Below, piece by piece: positions 8,039-16,168 of a stretch of 48,440 nucleotides of DNA. The DNA lies in NCBI GenBank assembly GCA_016193045.1, contig JACPSW010000100.1, positions 1 through 48,440 on the forward strand, read 5' to 3'. The position numbers and the translations under genes are program-made. Origin of the DNA: Candidatus Rokuibacteriota bacterium (GTDB lineage: Bacteria; Methylomirabilota; Methylomirabilia; Rokubacteriales; CSP1-6). Position 1 is the stretch's first letter; every line of letters begins with the position of its first letter. The notes under the pieces are model-generated. The model saw only the letters and a list, made by a program, of their open reading frames with translations, was not told the origin of the DNA and made no database searches.

Positions 8039-9009
8039 TACTTGAGGACGCGGCGGCAGGCCGCGGCGACGGCCTCCGAATCGGGGGTGCAGGCGGCTTC
8101 GAGCGGCGGGCTGAAGGGGATGGGCACGTTCGGCCCTGCCACGCGCGCGATCGGCGCGTCGAGGTCGTCGAAGCACTCCTCCGTCACCACCCAGGCGAGC
8201 CACGCGCCCGCGCTCCCGCGCATGGGCCCCTCCTCGGCGATCACGACGCGGTGGGTCTTCGCCACTGACCCGGCCAGCGCCTCCCGGTCCAGCGGGACGA
8301 GGCTCCGGGGATCGACCACCTCCGCCGAGATCCCCTCCCGCGCCAGCAGCTCCGCGGCCTCCAGGGCCGCGTGGACCATGCGCGCCGTCGCGATCACGGT
8401 AACGTCGCTCCCGGCGCGTTTGACGTCTGCCGAGCCCAGAGGGATCAGCTCCTCCTCCTCGGGCACCTCCCCGACGGCCCGGTAGAGCCCGCGGTGCTCG
8501 AAGACCATCACGGGGTCGGGGTCGCGGATCGCCGTCTTGAGCAGGCCGCGGGCGTCCCGCGGCGTGGAGGGGATGCAGACCTTGAGCCCGGGAATATTGA
8601 TAAACCACCCCTCCACCGAGTTGGAGTGGTGGCCCCCCGCGGACTTCCCGATGCCGTAGGGCATGCGCAGCACCAGCGGGCAGTCCACCTGTCCCCCGAA
8701 CATATACCGGCTCTTGGCGATCTGGTTCGCCACCTCGTCCATGGCGCACGTCACGAAGTCGGCGAAATGCATGTCCACTACCGGCCGCAGCCCGGTCATC
8801 GCGGCGCCGAGCGCCGAGCCCACGATCGCCGCCTCTGAGATGGGAGCGTTCAGCACCCGCTCGGGTCCGAACTCCTCCGCCAGCCCCTTGGTCACGCCGA
8901 ACGGGACCCCCAGGACGATGTCCTCGCCGATCACGTACACGCGCGGATCCCGCCTCATCTCCTCGCGGAGGGCCAGGTTCAGAGCGGCCGCGTACTCGAC
9001 CGTTGCCAT
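8038..9009 (-). CDS. TPP-dependent 2-oxoacid/acetoin dehydrogenase, E1 beta subunit
   Basis: 323 residues, the length of PdhB/AcoB-type beta subunits. Landmarks: NLALREEMRRDPRVYVIGEDI at the N-terminus, NAPISEAAIVGSALGAAMTG, and the C-terminal transketolase half with DPRSLVPLDREAL and VIAEEGPMRGSAGAWLA. With the alpha subunit it forms the heterotetrameric E1 that decarboxylates pyruvate, acetoin or a related substrate. Its ATG overlaps the alpha stop as TGATG. No E2 (lipoyl acyltransferase) or E3 gene is present, so the substrate stays open. The stop codon abuts the family A repeat. Confidence 0.92.
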   Translation of the reverse strand: MATVEYAAALNLALREEMRRDPRVYVIGEDIVLGVPFGVTKGLAEEFGPERVLNAPISEAAIVGSALGAAMTGLRPVVDMHFADFVTCAMDEVANQIAKSRYMFGGQVDCPLVLRMPYGIGKSAGGHHSNSVEGWFINIPGLKVCIPSTPRDARGLLKTAIRDPDPVMVFEHRGLYRAVGEVPEEEELIPLGSADVKRAGSDVTVIATARMVHAALEAAELLAREGISAEVVDPRSLVPLDREALAGSVAKTHRVVIAEEGPMRGSAGAWLAWVVTEECFDDLDAPIARVAGPNVPIPFSPPLEAACTPDSEAVAAACRRVLK

Positions 9010-9989
9010 CAGTCGCGCCAGGGATAGTGGGCGAACAGATCCTCAAAGGCCGAACGCGCGTCGGGAAGCGGGCTTGCCTCGGCGAAGGCCACGGCGTCGT
9101 CGATCTCGTCTCTCACGGCCGCCTCGACGCGCTCGGCGTCAGCGGCGTCCAGCAGGGTCCGCTCTTCGAGGATCTGCCGGAGGTGCGCCACGGGATCGCG
9201 GCTCCGCCCCTCGGCGACCTCGTCCTTGCCGCGATAGAGCTGGGGGTCGCCCTCGTAATGACCCAGCCACCGGATGGTCCGGGCCTCCACGAGCGACGGG
9301 CCCTCGCCACGCCGCGCTCTGGCCACCGCTTGGGTGCACGCCTCGAACACCGCCAGGACGTCGTTGCCGTCCACGGTGACGCCGGGGATCCCGTAGCCGG
9401 CGGCGCGCCCCGCGATGCTGCCTCCTGCCGTTGAGACGGCCTGCGCCGTCGTCGACGCCCACCGGTTGTTCTCGCAGACGAACACCGCCGGCGCCCGCCA
9501 GAGCGCCGCGAGGTTGACGCCCTCGTGGAACGGGCCGCGGTTGGCGGCCCCGTCGCCGAAAACAGCCACCACGACCTGGTCGGTCTTCCTCATCTGGATG
9601 GAGAGCCCCACGCCCGGCGCCAGCACGCACCCGGCCGTCAGCACGCCGTTGGCGCCCAGGTACCCCACGGAGGCGTCGGCGATGTGCATGGACCCGCCCT
9701 TGCCCCTGCAGCAGCCGGTGGCCTTGCCGTAGAGCTCGGCCATCAAAGAGCGCAGGGAGCCGCCCTTGGCGATGAGATGGCCGTGACCGCGGTGGGTGGA
9801 GAGGAGATAGTCGTCGCGGCGAAGCGCCGCGCACACGCCCACGGCCACCGCCTCCTGGCCCACCGAGAGATGGATGAAGCCGGGGATCCGGCCGCCCGCG
9901 TAGAGCTCCCGCGCGCGCTCCTCGAACAGGCGGACGCGCAGCATGGCGGCGTACATCTCGAGGAGCTGATCGGGTCCGGGCGCCTGCAT
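9009..9989 (-). CDS. TPP-dependent 2-oxoacid/acetoin dehydrogenase, E1 alpha subunit
   Basis: Binds thiamine diphosphate and carries out the decarboxylation half-reaction. From the ATG at 9989 the protein has 326 residues: RLFEERARELYAGGRIPGF near 20, STHRGHGH at 64-71, and the TPP motif GDGAANRGPFHEG from 145, ending in the expected VCENN. The frame is open to a GTG at 10034, but those extra residues (IARPDPF) are translated family-A repeat and not part of the family. It is separated from cobC upstream by that repeat, yet lies in the same strand run. Confidence 0.92.
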   Translation of the reverse strand: MQAPGPDQLLEMYAAMLRVRLFEERARELYAGGRIPGFIHLSVGQEAVAVGVCAALRRDDYLLSTHRGHGHLIAKGGSLRSLMAELYGKATGCCRGKGGSMHIADASVGYLGANGVLTAGCVLAPGVGLSIQMRKTDQVVVAVFGDGAANRGPFHEGVNLAALWRAPAVFVCENNRWASTTAQAVSTAGGSIAGRAAGYGIPGVTVDGNDVLAVFEACTQAVARARRGEGPSLVEARTIRWLGHYEGDPQLYRGKDEVAEGRSRDPVAHLRQILEERTLLDAADAERVEAAVRDEIDDAVAFAEASPLPDARSAFEDLFAHYPWRD

Positions 9990-10013
9990 CGTCGCAGCGC
10001 ATCTTCCCACGAA

Positions 10014-10082
10014 GGGGTCAGGTCTTGCAATCACACAGTCTCTTTCAGGATCCAGGCGTGTTGGATTGCAAGACCTGACCCC
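10014..10082. repeat. Family A repeat, complete hairpin copy 2
   Basis: GGGGTCAGGTCTTGCAATCA and its inverted arm ATTGCAAGACCTGACCCC flank a 30-odd-base centre that differs from copy 1. It lies between the E1 alpha start and the 3' end of cobC, inside a head-to-tail gene run. Confidence 0.9.
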
Positions 10083-10105
10083 TCAGGGGGTGACCCCTCA
10101 GGGGG
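10076..10105. repeat. Perfect 15-bp tandem duplication at the cobC stop codon
   Basis: TGACCCCTCAGGGGG occurs twice in a row (10076-10090, 10091-10105). Each unit contains the small palindrome CCCCTcAGGGG. The second holds the cobC stop codon, and the first overlaps the arm of the family A repeat, so the duplication joins gene end and repeat. Confidence 0.75.
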
Positions 10106-10703
10106 TCGTCTGGTTCAGGAAGTGGAGCACGAAGCGATCCTTCCGCCATTCCAGGAGCGACAGGGCCGAGTAGTCCTGGCCGAAGACCAGCAGCCGGTCG
10201 AGCGGCAGGCCCAGGGCGCCGCACAGGATCACGCGGTTCGTGCCGCCGTGGCCGACGATCGCGACGCGCTCGCCCGGGTGGGAGGCGACGATCTTCTCGA
10301 ACGCCGGCCACGCGCGCCCGCGCAAGTCGGCCACGCTCTCCCCCCCGGGGAACGGGAACTCCACGATGCGCGCCGTCCACGTCTCGAAGGCCCCCGGCTC
10401 CCGGGCGCTGATCTCGTCGGCCGTCAGCCCCTCCCAGCGTCCCATTGCCATCTCTCTCAGCGCCGGGACGATCCGCGGCGCGAGCCCGTGAGGATGGGCG
10501 ATGATCTCGGCGCTCAGCCGGGATCGCGCCAGGTCGCTGGCGTACACCGCCGCCAGCGGCACGGCGGCGAGCCGCGCCGCCAGCCGCTCCATCTCGGCCT
10601 CGCCGACCGGCGACAGGCCCACATCCAGGTTGCCGATGAAGCGCCGGGTCTCGCCCCCGACCACGCTGCCGTGGCGCATCAGGTAGACCCACGTCGAGGA
10701 CAT
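10098..10703 (-). CDS. cobC: Histidine phosphatase, alpha-ribazole phosphatase-like
   Basis: 201 residues of the phosphoglycerate-mutase-like histidine phosphatase superfamily: the catalytic RHG at residues 10-12 (YLMRHGSV), FIGNLDVGLSPVGEAEM, YASDLARSRLSAEII and the second catalytic His in VGHGGTN. In the cobalamin pathway CobC removes phosphate from alpha-ribazole phosphate or from adenosylcobalamin phosphate. The assignment rests on direct coupling to cobS, whose stop overlaps this ATG as TGATG at 10703; by sequence alone other histidine phosphatases are possible. A longer open frame upstream lies over cobS and is rejected. Confidence 0.82.
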   Translation of the reverse strand: MSSTWVYLMRHGSVVGGETRRFIGNLDVGLSPVGEAEMERLAARLAAVPLAAVYASDLARSRLSAEIIAHPHGLAPRIVPALREMAMGRWEGLTADEISAREPGAFETWTARIVEFPFPGGESVADLRGRAWPAFEKIVASHPGERVAIVGHGGTNRVILCGALGLPLDRLLVFGQDYSALSLLEWRKDRFVLHFLNQTTP

Positions 10704-11491
10704 CAGACCCAGCGCAGAAAAGAAAAAGCCGCGAAGGCCAGAAGCACGCCCATCTCCCCGACCTCGACGGCGGCGCCGAGGCCGTCGCCCGTGAGCCCGC
10801 CCAACCGGCGCGAAAGAAAACGACCCAACGCCCAGGCCACGCCGATCCCGATTCCCGCGGCGAGGAGCCCCCACGGCCAGAGGATCAGGGCCGCCGCCAC
10901 GCCCACGACAAGCGCCCCGATGCTCACCGACCGAAGCGTCACGGCCTTCATGAACGCCGACCCCGACCCCCGGCCGGCAGTCGCGGGTTGGAAGGCGCGT
11001 GCCAGGAAGAGTGGGGCGTCACGACCCACGACGGGAGCCAGGAGGAGCGCCCTCTCCCGGACCGTCCCGGGCAGTTCGGCCAGCGCGACGAAGCCGATCA
11101 ACAGCGCCACGATCAGGCCGAGGGCTCCGAAGACCCCGATGCGGCTGTCCCCCATGATGGCGAGGCGCTCTTGCGGGTCCCGTCCCGTCAAGCCATCGAG
11201 CGTGTCGGCCAGACCGTCCAGGTGGATCCCCCCGGTGAGCAGCTTCCACGCCACCAGGACGAGAAGCGTGGCGAGGAGGGACGGAAACGCGAGTGAAAAC
11301 AGCCGGTGGGCGAGCCAGAGAACGCCCCCGACGGCGAGGCCGACCAGCGGGAACCAGCCGGCCGACCGTCCCAGGGCCTCGGGACCCTCGAGGGCCGGAC
11401 CGGGAACCGGAACGATCGTGAGAAACCGGAGGGCGGTGACCAGCCCTCGAATGGTCAGCCCGCCCGGCCGCGGCGGCCCCAGGCTCCCCAC
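10703..11491 (-). CDS. cobS: Adenosylcobinamide-GDP ribazoletransferase (cobalamin synthase)
   Basis: Integral membrane enzyme that joins GDP-cobinamide and alpha-ribazole (phosphate) to make cobalamin (phosphate). The conserved body begins LVTALRFLTIVPVP and contains HLDGLADTLDGLTG and the MGDSRIGVFGALGL motif, followed by about five hydrophobic segments. The start is uncertain: GTG at 11491 gives 262 residues, and CTG at 11458, overlapping the previous stop as CTGA, would give 251. There is no ATG in the relevant stretch; the much longer open frame to 11884 is a shadow of the neighbour. It overlaps cobC downstream. Confidence 0.9.
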   Translation of the reverse strand: MGSLGPPRPGGLTIRGLVTALRFLTIVPVPGPALEGPEALGRSAGWFPLVGLAVGGVLWLAHRLFSLAFPSLLATLLVLVAWKLLTGGIHLDGLADTLDGLTGRDPQERLAIMGDSRIGVFGALGLIVALLIGFVALAELPGTVRERALLLAPVVGRDAPLFLARAFQPATAGRGSGSAFMKAVTLRSVSIGALVVGVAAALILWPWGLLAAGIGIGVAWALGRFLSRRLGGLTGDGLGAAVEVGEMGVLLAFAAFSFLRWV

Positions 11492-11850
11492 GCGGCGAGC
11501 GCGGAGGTGACCGCCTGGATGACCACGAGTCCGACGAGCCAGACCGTGGCACGCGCCTCGTCCCGGAAGCCGCCCTGGAGGACGGCATAGGCGTGGTAGC
11601 CGAGCGCCCCCCCGACCCAGATGAGCCCGATCCAAAAAGTCAGGAAGAATCCGCCGCGCCGGCCGACGGCGACCAATATCAGCCCGAGCGACTGGAGCGC
11701 GAGATAGGCGCCGAGAACGGACGCAGGCACGGCGGGAGAGCGGCCGCCGCGGATCCCCTCGACGTAATCGCCCACCACGTGGGGAAGGATAAACGGGAGG
11801 CTCAGGAGCGACAGCGCGATGACGGACACGCCGAGCCAGTCTTTTCGCAC
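11455..11850 (-). CDS. Small integral membrane protein, four predicted helices
   Basis: 131 residues, not recognised. Hydrophobic stretches near residues 8-25, 45-62, 68-88 and 103-124 suggest four membrane helices, with a short loop carrying GDYVEGIRGGRSP after the first and a basic C-terminus (WGRRGRAG). The GTG start overlaps the carboxyltransferase stop as TAGTG, and its 3' end overlaps the likely start of cobS. The position between an acyl-CoA carboxylase subunit and cobS gives no clear role. Confidence 0.7.
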   Translation of the reverse strand: MRKDWLGVSVIALSLLSLPFILPHVVGDYVEGIRGGRSPAVPASVLGAYLALQSLGLILVAVGRRGGFFLTFWIGLIWVGGALGYHAYAVLQGGFRDEARATVWLVGLVVIQAVTSALAAWGAWGRRGRAG

Positions 11851-13379
11851 TACACGGGGAAGACGCCGTTGCGGCGGGGGCCAAACTCGTGCTGCTTCGT
11901 CTCGGCGTACTGGAGGCGCTTGATCAGCTCGGAGCGCAGGAGTGAGCCCGGCACGATGTCGTCCACCAGCATCTCAGAGGCGAGCCTGTGGACGTCGATG
12001 TCGGCCTGGAACTCGTCGCGCTTCTGGCGGACAAACTCGGCCCGCTCCGCCTCCGGCAGCTCCATGATCTTGTTGTAGTACACGGCGTTCACGGCGGGCT
12101 CGGGTCCCATGATGGCGATCTGGCCCTGCGGCAGCGCCAGCGCCGCGTCCGGCTCGTAGGCCGGACCGCACATGGCGTAGAGGCCGGCCCCGTAGCACTT
12201 GCGCACGACGACGCAGATCTTCGGCACCGTGGCCTGGGCGGTGGCGAAGAGCATCTTGGCCCCATGGCGGATGATGCCCCCCCGCTCCACCTTGGAGCCC
12301 ACCATGAAGCCCGAGATGTCGGCCAGGTAGACGAGCGGGATGTTGAAGGCATTGCAGAGCCAGATGAACCGGGCGGCCTTGTCCGAGGAGTCGACGAAGA
12401 GGACGCCCCCCTTGACCTTCGGCTGGTTGGCGACGATGCCCACCGCGCGCCCGCGGAGCCGCGCCAGGCCGACGATGACCTCGGGGGCGAAGAGCCGCTT
12501 CAGCTCGAACCACGAGCCGGCGTCGATCAGCCGATCGATCACCTCGTACATGTCGAAGTACTTCCGCTGGTCGTACGGCACGATCTCGTCGATCGGTCGC
12601 CCGAGCTTGGGCTGCGCCGCCTCGCCGGCGGCCGGCCGTTCCCTGAAATTCTGCGGCATGTAGGCCAGGTAGCCCTTGGCCGCCTCGATGGCCTCCTCGT
12701 CGGAACCCACCAGCACGTCCCCGCACCCCGACACCGTGCAGTGCATGCGGGCGCCGCCCAGGTCTTCCTGGGTCACCTTCTCCCCGATGGCCATCTCCAC
12801 CATCCGCGGCGACCCCACGTAGAGCGACGCCTTGCCATCCACCATGATGACCACGTCCGTGAGGGCGGGCAGGTACGCGGACCCGGCGGGTGACGGGCCG
12901 AAGAGGATGCAGACCTGGGGGACGACGCCGGACAGCTGGACCTCGTTGTAGAAAATCCGGCCGGCATGGGAACGGCCCGGAAAGATCTTGATCTGCTCCG
13001 AGATCCTGCCGCCCGCCGCGTCCACCAGATACAGCAGGGGGATCTGGAGCCGCTGGGCCTTCTCCTGGATGCGGGCGATCTTCTGAACCGTCTTCTCGCC
13101 CCAGGAGCCGGCCTTCACCGTGTAGTCGTTGGCCATGATGCAGACGCTGCGGCCGCCGACCTTCCCGACGCCGGTGACGACCCCGTCGGCGGGCGTGTCG
13201 GGGTCCTGGCTCCGGGCGAACAGCCAATCCTCCTCGAACTCGCTGCCGGGGTCGAGGAGGAGCTTGAGCCGGTCGCGAACGAAGAGCTTGCCCTCCTCCT
13301 TGAGCTTGTCCCGATACTTGACGTGGCCCTGCTCGATCCGGGCCCGCTCCTGGAAATACCGCTCTTCGCCTGAGCTCAC
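11850..13379 (-). CDS. Acyl-CoA carboxylase carboxyltransferase, second paralogue
   Basis: 509 residues with both crotonase-fold halves: RDRLKLLLDPGSEFEEDWLF early, VDAAGGRISEQIKIFPGR, GPSPAGSAYLPALTDVVIM, EDLGGARMHCTVSGCGDV, and later PLVYLADISGFMVGSKVERGGIIRHGAKM. This arrangement is that of methylmalonyl-CoA/propionyl-CoA or geranyl/methylcrotonyl-type beta subunits. It is clearly distinct from the copy at 4617-6173, so the cell has at least two such activities. The GTG start has GGAG six bases upstream. Biotin carboxylase and carrier genes are absent here. It follows the sigma-factor fusion gene by 12 bases, so the two are co-transcribed. Confidence 0.9.
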   Translation of the reverse strand: MSSGEERYFQERARIEQGHVKYRDKLKEEGKLFVRDRLKLLLDPGSEFEEDWLFARSQDPDTPADGVVTGVGKVGGRSVCIMANDYTVKAGSWGEKTVQKIARIQEKAQRLQIPLLYLVDAAGGRISEQIKIFPGRSHAGRIFYNEVQLSGVVPQVCILFGPSPAGSAYLPALTDVVIMVDGKASLYVGSPRMVEMAIGEKVTQEDLGGARMHCTVSGCGDVLVGSDEEAIEAAKGYLAYMPQNFRERPAAGEAAQPKLGRPIDEIVPYDQRKYFDMYEVIDRLIDAGSWFELKRLFAPEVIVGLARLRGRAVGIVANQPKVKGGVLFVDSSDKAARFIWLCNAFNIPLVYLADISGFMVGSKVERGGIIRHGAKMLFATAQATVPKICVVVRKCYGAGLYAMCGPAYEPDAALALPQGQIAIMGPEPAVNAVYYNKIMELPEAERAEFVRQKRDEFQADIDVHRLASEMLVDDIVPGSLLRSELIKRLQYAETKQHEFGPRRNGVFPV

Positions 13380-13391
13380 CCTACGCTCCGG

Positions 13392-14420
13392 TCACGGGAT
13401 GGGGTGTCCCCAGACGATGATGATGAGGACGCCGTCGCCGTGGCGCGGCCCGCCGATCACCGCGGGGTGGCCCGACTGCGCCTGGATGTTCGTCGTGACC
13501 TCGGCGCGGTTGCCGCGGAAGAGACGGACGCGAAAACGCACGGTGCTCCCACGAACGCCTTCCGGGGTGACCTCAAGCTGGCGGTCGCCCGGCACTGCCC
13601 AGCGCTGCGTCGTGCCGACGGGGACCTCCGCGCGGTACCGCTCGAGCGTCGTGTACTCCTTGTAGCGGAAGAGCTGGCGGAGCTTGGGCAGGAAGGCTTC
13701 CAGCCGCTCGTCCGGGGCGGCCGGAGCGAGACGCTGGGCGGACGGTGGCGGGGTGTCGCTGGCGAGGAGGACCCGTGATCCGAACCTGACGACCTGCTGA
13801 GCTTCGGCCCCGGCGGCGACGAGGACGGCCAGCAGCGCCAGGACGAGGACCAGCAGGGGCCCGAGCAGGCCGCGCAGGCGCTTGCGCGCGTTGTGGAGCC
13901 GCGACATCACCGTGCCCAGGGGAATCTTCAGCACCTCGGCGATCTCCCGGTACGTGAGGCCCTCGACATCACTCAGCATGATAATCGTTCGATAGTTGAG
14001 GGGCAAGGAATCCAGCGCCCGCCGGATCATCTCGCGCTGCTCCGCCCGCGCCGCCAGCCCCGCGGGGTCGGCAGCCGGGTCCGGGACGCTGCGTTCCCAC
14101 TCCTCCTCCGGAACGGGCTCGCCGCCCAGGGCGCGCGCCCGCGCCCCGCGCTGGCGGTGCCGGTCGGTGGCCAGGTTCACGACGATCCTGAACATCCACG
14201 TGTAGAAGGCCGACTGACGGCGGAAGGCGGGAAGGGACTGGTAGGCGCGGACGAAGGCTTCCTGCGCGACGTCCCACGCCTCTTCGCGGTCCCTGAGGAT
14301 CTGATAGGCGAGCCGCCAGACCCGCTGGCGGTACTTCTCGACGAGCGGCTCGAAGGCCGACAGATCCCCCGCCCGGCATCGCTCGATCAGCTCGCCGTCG
14401 TCCGGGCTCACGCGGGGCAC
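13392..14420 (-). CDS. ECF sigma factor fused to a membrane segment and an exported domain
   Basis: 342 residues in one uninterrupted frame. Residues 20-90 are sigma2 (EPLVEKYRQRVWRLAYQI...TWMFRIVVNLATDRHR). Residues 128-183 are sigma4 with its helix-turn-helix (LSDVEGLTYREIAEVLKIPL). Then comes a hydrophobic stretch at 185-203 ending in GAEAQ, which reads like a membrane helix or a signal sequence with an A-x-A cleavage site. Residues 210-342 form a beta-rich domain outside the membrane, containing KLRQLFRYKEYTTLERY, VPGDRQLEVTPEGV and GGPRHGDGVLIII. A sigma factor with its own transmembrane tail is unusual and suggests membrane-tethered activity or release by proteolysis; that is inference. 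The GTG start has GGAG seven bases upstream. A frameshift-type fusion error is unlikely, since no shift is needed. Confidence 0.8.
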   Translation of the reverse strand: MPRVSPDDGELIERCRAGDLSAFEPLVEKYRQRVWRLAYQILRDREEAWDVAQEAFVRAYQSLPAFRRQSAFYTWMFRIVVNLATDRHRQRGARARALGGEPVPEEEWERSVPDPAADPAGLAARAEQREMIRRALDSLPLNYRTIIMLSDVEGLTYREIAEVLKIPLGTVMSRLHNARKRLRGLLGPLLVLVLALLAVLVAAGAEAQQVVRFGSRVLLASDTPPPSAQRLAPAAPDERLEAFLPKLRQLFRYKEYTTLERYRAEVPVGTTQRWAVPGDRQLEVTPEGVRGSTVRFRVRLFRGNRAEVTTNIQAQSGHPAVIGGPRHGDGVLIIIVWGHPIP

Positions 14421-14479
14421 TCATCGGCTCCGCCCCGGCGGCAGCTCTGTCGGTTAGACGCCGGAGCGTGACGGCCCAT

Positions 14480-14950
14480 TCACCGCGCGGCCTCCCGCGC
14501 GGCGCGGCGCGACTGGAGGACCCCCAGCGCGGCGTCGATCCCCAGGAGATAGCTCTGGAGGCCGAAACCGGAGATCTGCCCGCGAGCGGCCGGCGCGATG
14601 ACGGAGTGGCGGCGGAACTCCTCCCGGGCGTGGACGTTGGACAGGTGGACCTCGACCACGGGGAGCGGGACCGCCGCCACCGTGTCGCGCAGGGCGATCG
14701 AGTAGTGCGTGAAGGCGCCCGGGTTGAACACGACCGCGGCGAAGCCCTTGCGCCCCGCGGTCTGCAGCGCGTCGATCAGCTCGCCCTCGTGGTTGGACTG
14801 GCGGCACTCGACGCGGACCCCGCGCGCCCGGGCGTGGCGCTTGATCTCGCGGTCTATCTCCGCCAGCGTCAGGCGCCCGTAGATCTCGGGCTCGCGGCTC
14901 CCGAGGAGATTGAGGTTGGGACCGTGGAGGACCAAGATGGCAGGCTTCAC
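14480..14950 (-). CDS. aroQ: 3-Dehydroquinate dehydratase, type II
   Basis: Third step of the shikimate pathway. At 156 residues it is the usual size. [16 protein letters not shown] at 10-25 carries the catalytic Arg19 and Tyr24; then [25 protein letters not shown], and the lid and active-site His region [17 protein letters not shown]. The C-terminus runs into a short Arg/Ala-rich tail. The GTG start overlaps the diguanylate cyclase stop as GTGA, linking it tightly to a signalling gene rather than to other aro genes. Confidence 0.95.
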   Translation of the reverse strand: MKPAILVLHGPNLNLLGSREPEIYGRLTLAEIDREIKRHARARGVRVECRQSNHEGELIDALQTAGRKGFAAVVFNPGAFTHYSIALRDTVAAVPLPVVEVHLSNVHAREEFRRHSVIAPAARGQISGFGLQSYLLGIDAALGVLQSRRAAREAAR

Positions 14951-15864
14951 ACCTCGCTCCCGCGGACGCGGTTGCGCCCGTCGGCCTTCGCCTGGTAGAG
15001 GAACCGGTCTGCGGCCTCGACGAGCTTGTCCGCCGCCCCGGCGTCCTCGGGATAGGTGGCCACGCCGATGGAAATCGTCACGCGCCCCAGCGGCTGGGAC
15101 TGGCGGTACGGAAACGGGTGCTTTTCGATGGACGAGCGAATGCGCTCGGCGACGATGCCGGCGGCCATCTTCGGCGTCTCCGGCAGGATCACCGAGAATT
15201 CATCGCCCCCGTAGCGCGCGCCGAAGTCCACCCGCCGCAGCACCCCCGCCACCATCCGGCCCACCAGGCGCAGAAGCCGGTCGCCGGCGGGATGGCCCCA
15301 GTGGTCGTTGTAGTGCTTGAAGTGGTCCACGTCGGCCATCAGGACCGACAGGGCACGCCGGTAGCGCGTGGCCCGTTGGAACTCGCGCTCGGCGCGCTCC
15401 TTGAAGGCGCCGTGGGTCGCCAGGCCGGTGAGGTCGTCCAGGCGTGACTGCTCGCGGATCAGCTTGAGCGCCCGTCGGGTCTCGTTGTTGAGCCGGGAGA
15501 GTTTCAGGAGCGACCGGAGGCGCAGCGCCAGCTCCCGGTCGGTGGCCCTTCCCGCGATCACCTCGTCGGCCAGCGCCACCTGGCTCCACTGGGCGTGCGT
15601 CGGGCGCGAATCGAGGAGGGCCAGAAGGGGAATCGACCGGACCTGGACGTCGCTCTTCAGCATGCGGCAGAGGGCCGACCGCCCGGGGTTCCCCGACACC
15701 GCGCCCACCAGGATCACCTGCGGCCGGGCGCGCTTGACGATTCGAACGAAATCTCCGTCAGGCCTGACGCTCTTGAGGGAACAGCCGGCCCGGGCGAGAG
15801 CCCGCCTGATCTTCGCCTCCTGGCTCCCCGCGCTTCCCGCCAGAAGCGCAATCGACCGTCTCAC
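14947..15864 (-). CDS. Diguanylate cyclase with N-terminal receiver-like domain
   Basis: Makes cyclic di-GMP from two GTP. Residues 1-120 resemble a response-regulator fold, but the strand that should carry the phospho-accepting Asp reads [12 protein letters not shown], so the receiver is probably degenerate. Residues 140-300 form the GGDEF domain: DDLTGL at 143, [18 protein letters not shown], and RYGGDEF at 217-223, with an intact RxxD inhibitory site (R210-D213) five residues before GG. This predicts an active enzyme with product feedback. It is the first gene of the long minus-strand run down to 8038. A PilZ protein at 42257-43825 is a possible receptor for its product. Confidence 0.9.
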   Translation of the reverse strand: MRRSIALLAGSAGSQEAKIRRALARAGCSLKSVRPDGDFVRIVKRARPQVILVGAVSGNPGRSALCRMLKSDVQVRSIPLLALLDSRPTHAQWSQVALADEVIAGRATDRELALRLRSLLKLSRLNNETRRALKLIREQSRLDDLTGLATHGAFKERAEREFQRATRYRRALSVLMADVDHFKHYNDHWGHPAGDRLLRLVGRMVAGVLRRVDFGARYGGDEFSVILPETPKMAAGIVAERIRSSIEKHPFPYRQSQPLGRVTISIGVATYPEDAGAADKLVEAADRFLYQAKADGRNRVRGSEV

Positions 15865-15905
15865 CGCCTTCGCCCCCCCCCGAATAAGTGAAAAGGACCT
15901 CTAAC

Positions 15906-16115
15906 CCCCATTATTCACGAACGATCGTCGCCTGCGGCGGGCGGGTCTTGTCGCAGGGCGCAGCCCCCGCGGGTCCGGCTCCGTCACCCACTCGCCCGAA
16001 CGCCGCGCTGCGCGCGGCGGACGGGACGAGGGGGGCCCACTGCGCGAGGCCCCGCGGGGACCGCACCCTGCGCCACCCGCCCGGTCGTCCCATCGCAGTT
16101 CGCGAATAATGCGGG
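15906..16115. mobile_element. MITE-like element with terminal inverted repeats
   Basis: The left end CCCCATTATTCACGAAC (15906-15922) matches the inverted right end, which reads CCCGCATTATTCGCGAAC on the minus strand (16098-16115), with one substitution and one gap. Both sides are flanked by CTAAC (15901-15905 and 16116-16120), which looks like a 5-bp target duplication. The 210-bp interior is very GC-rich, with a GCCGCGCTGCGCGCGGC palindrome and no believable gene. It is probably a non-autonomous derivative of a DDE-type insertion sequence; the parent is not in the window. Confidence 0.65.
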
Positions 16116-16168
16116 CTAACGGCGCCTCAGAATACACCGACCGGGGCGCGAACGGCAAGACAGGGGGG

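Noticed and set aside
9990..10034. Upstream GTG start for the E1 alpha gene
   Set aside because: The extra residues IARPDPF are translated repeat sequence; the conserved protein starts at the ATG at 9989.
10703..11884. 393-codon version of cobS
   Set aside because: The first 130 codons overlap the small membrane protein and carboxyltransferase end in another frame and do not match CobS.
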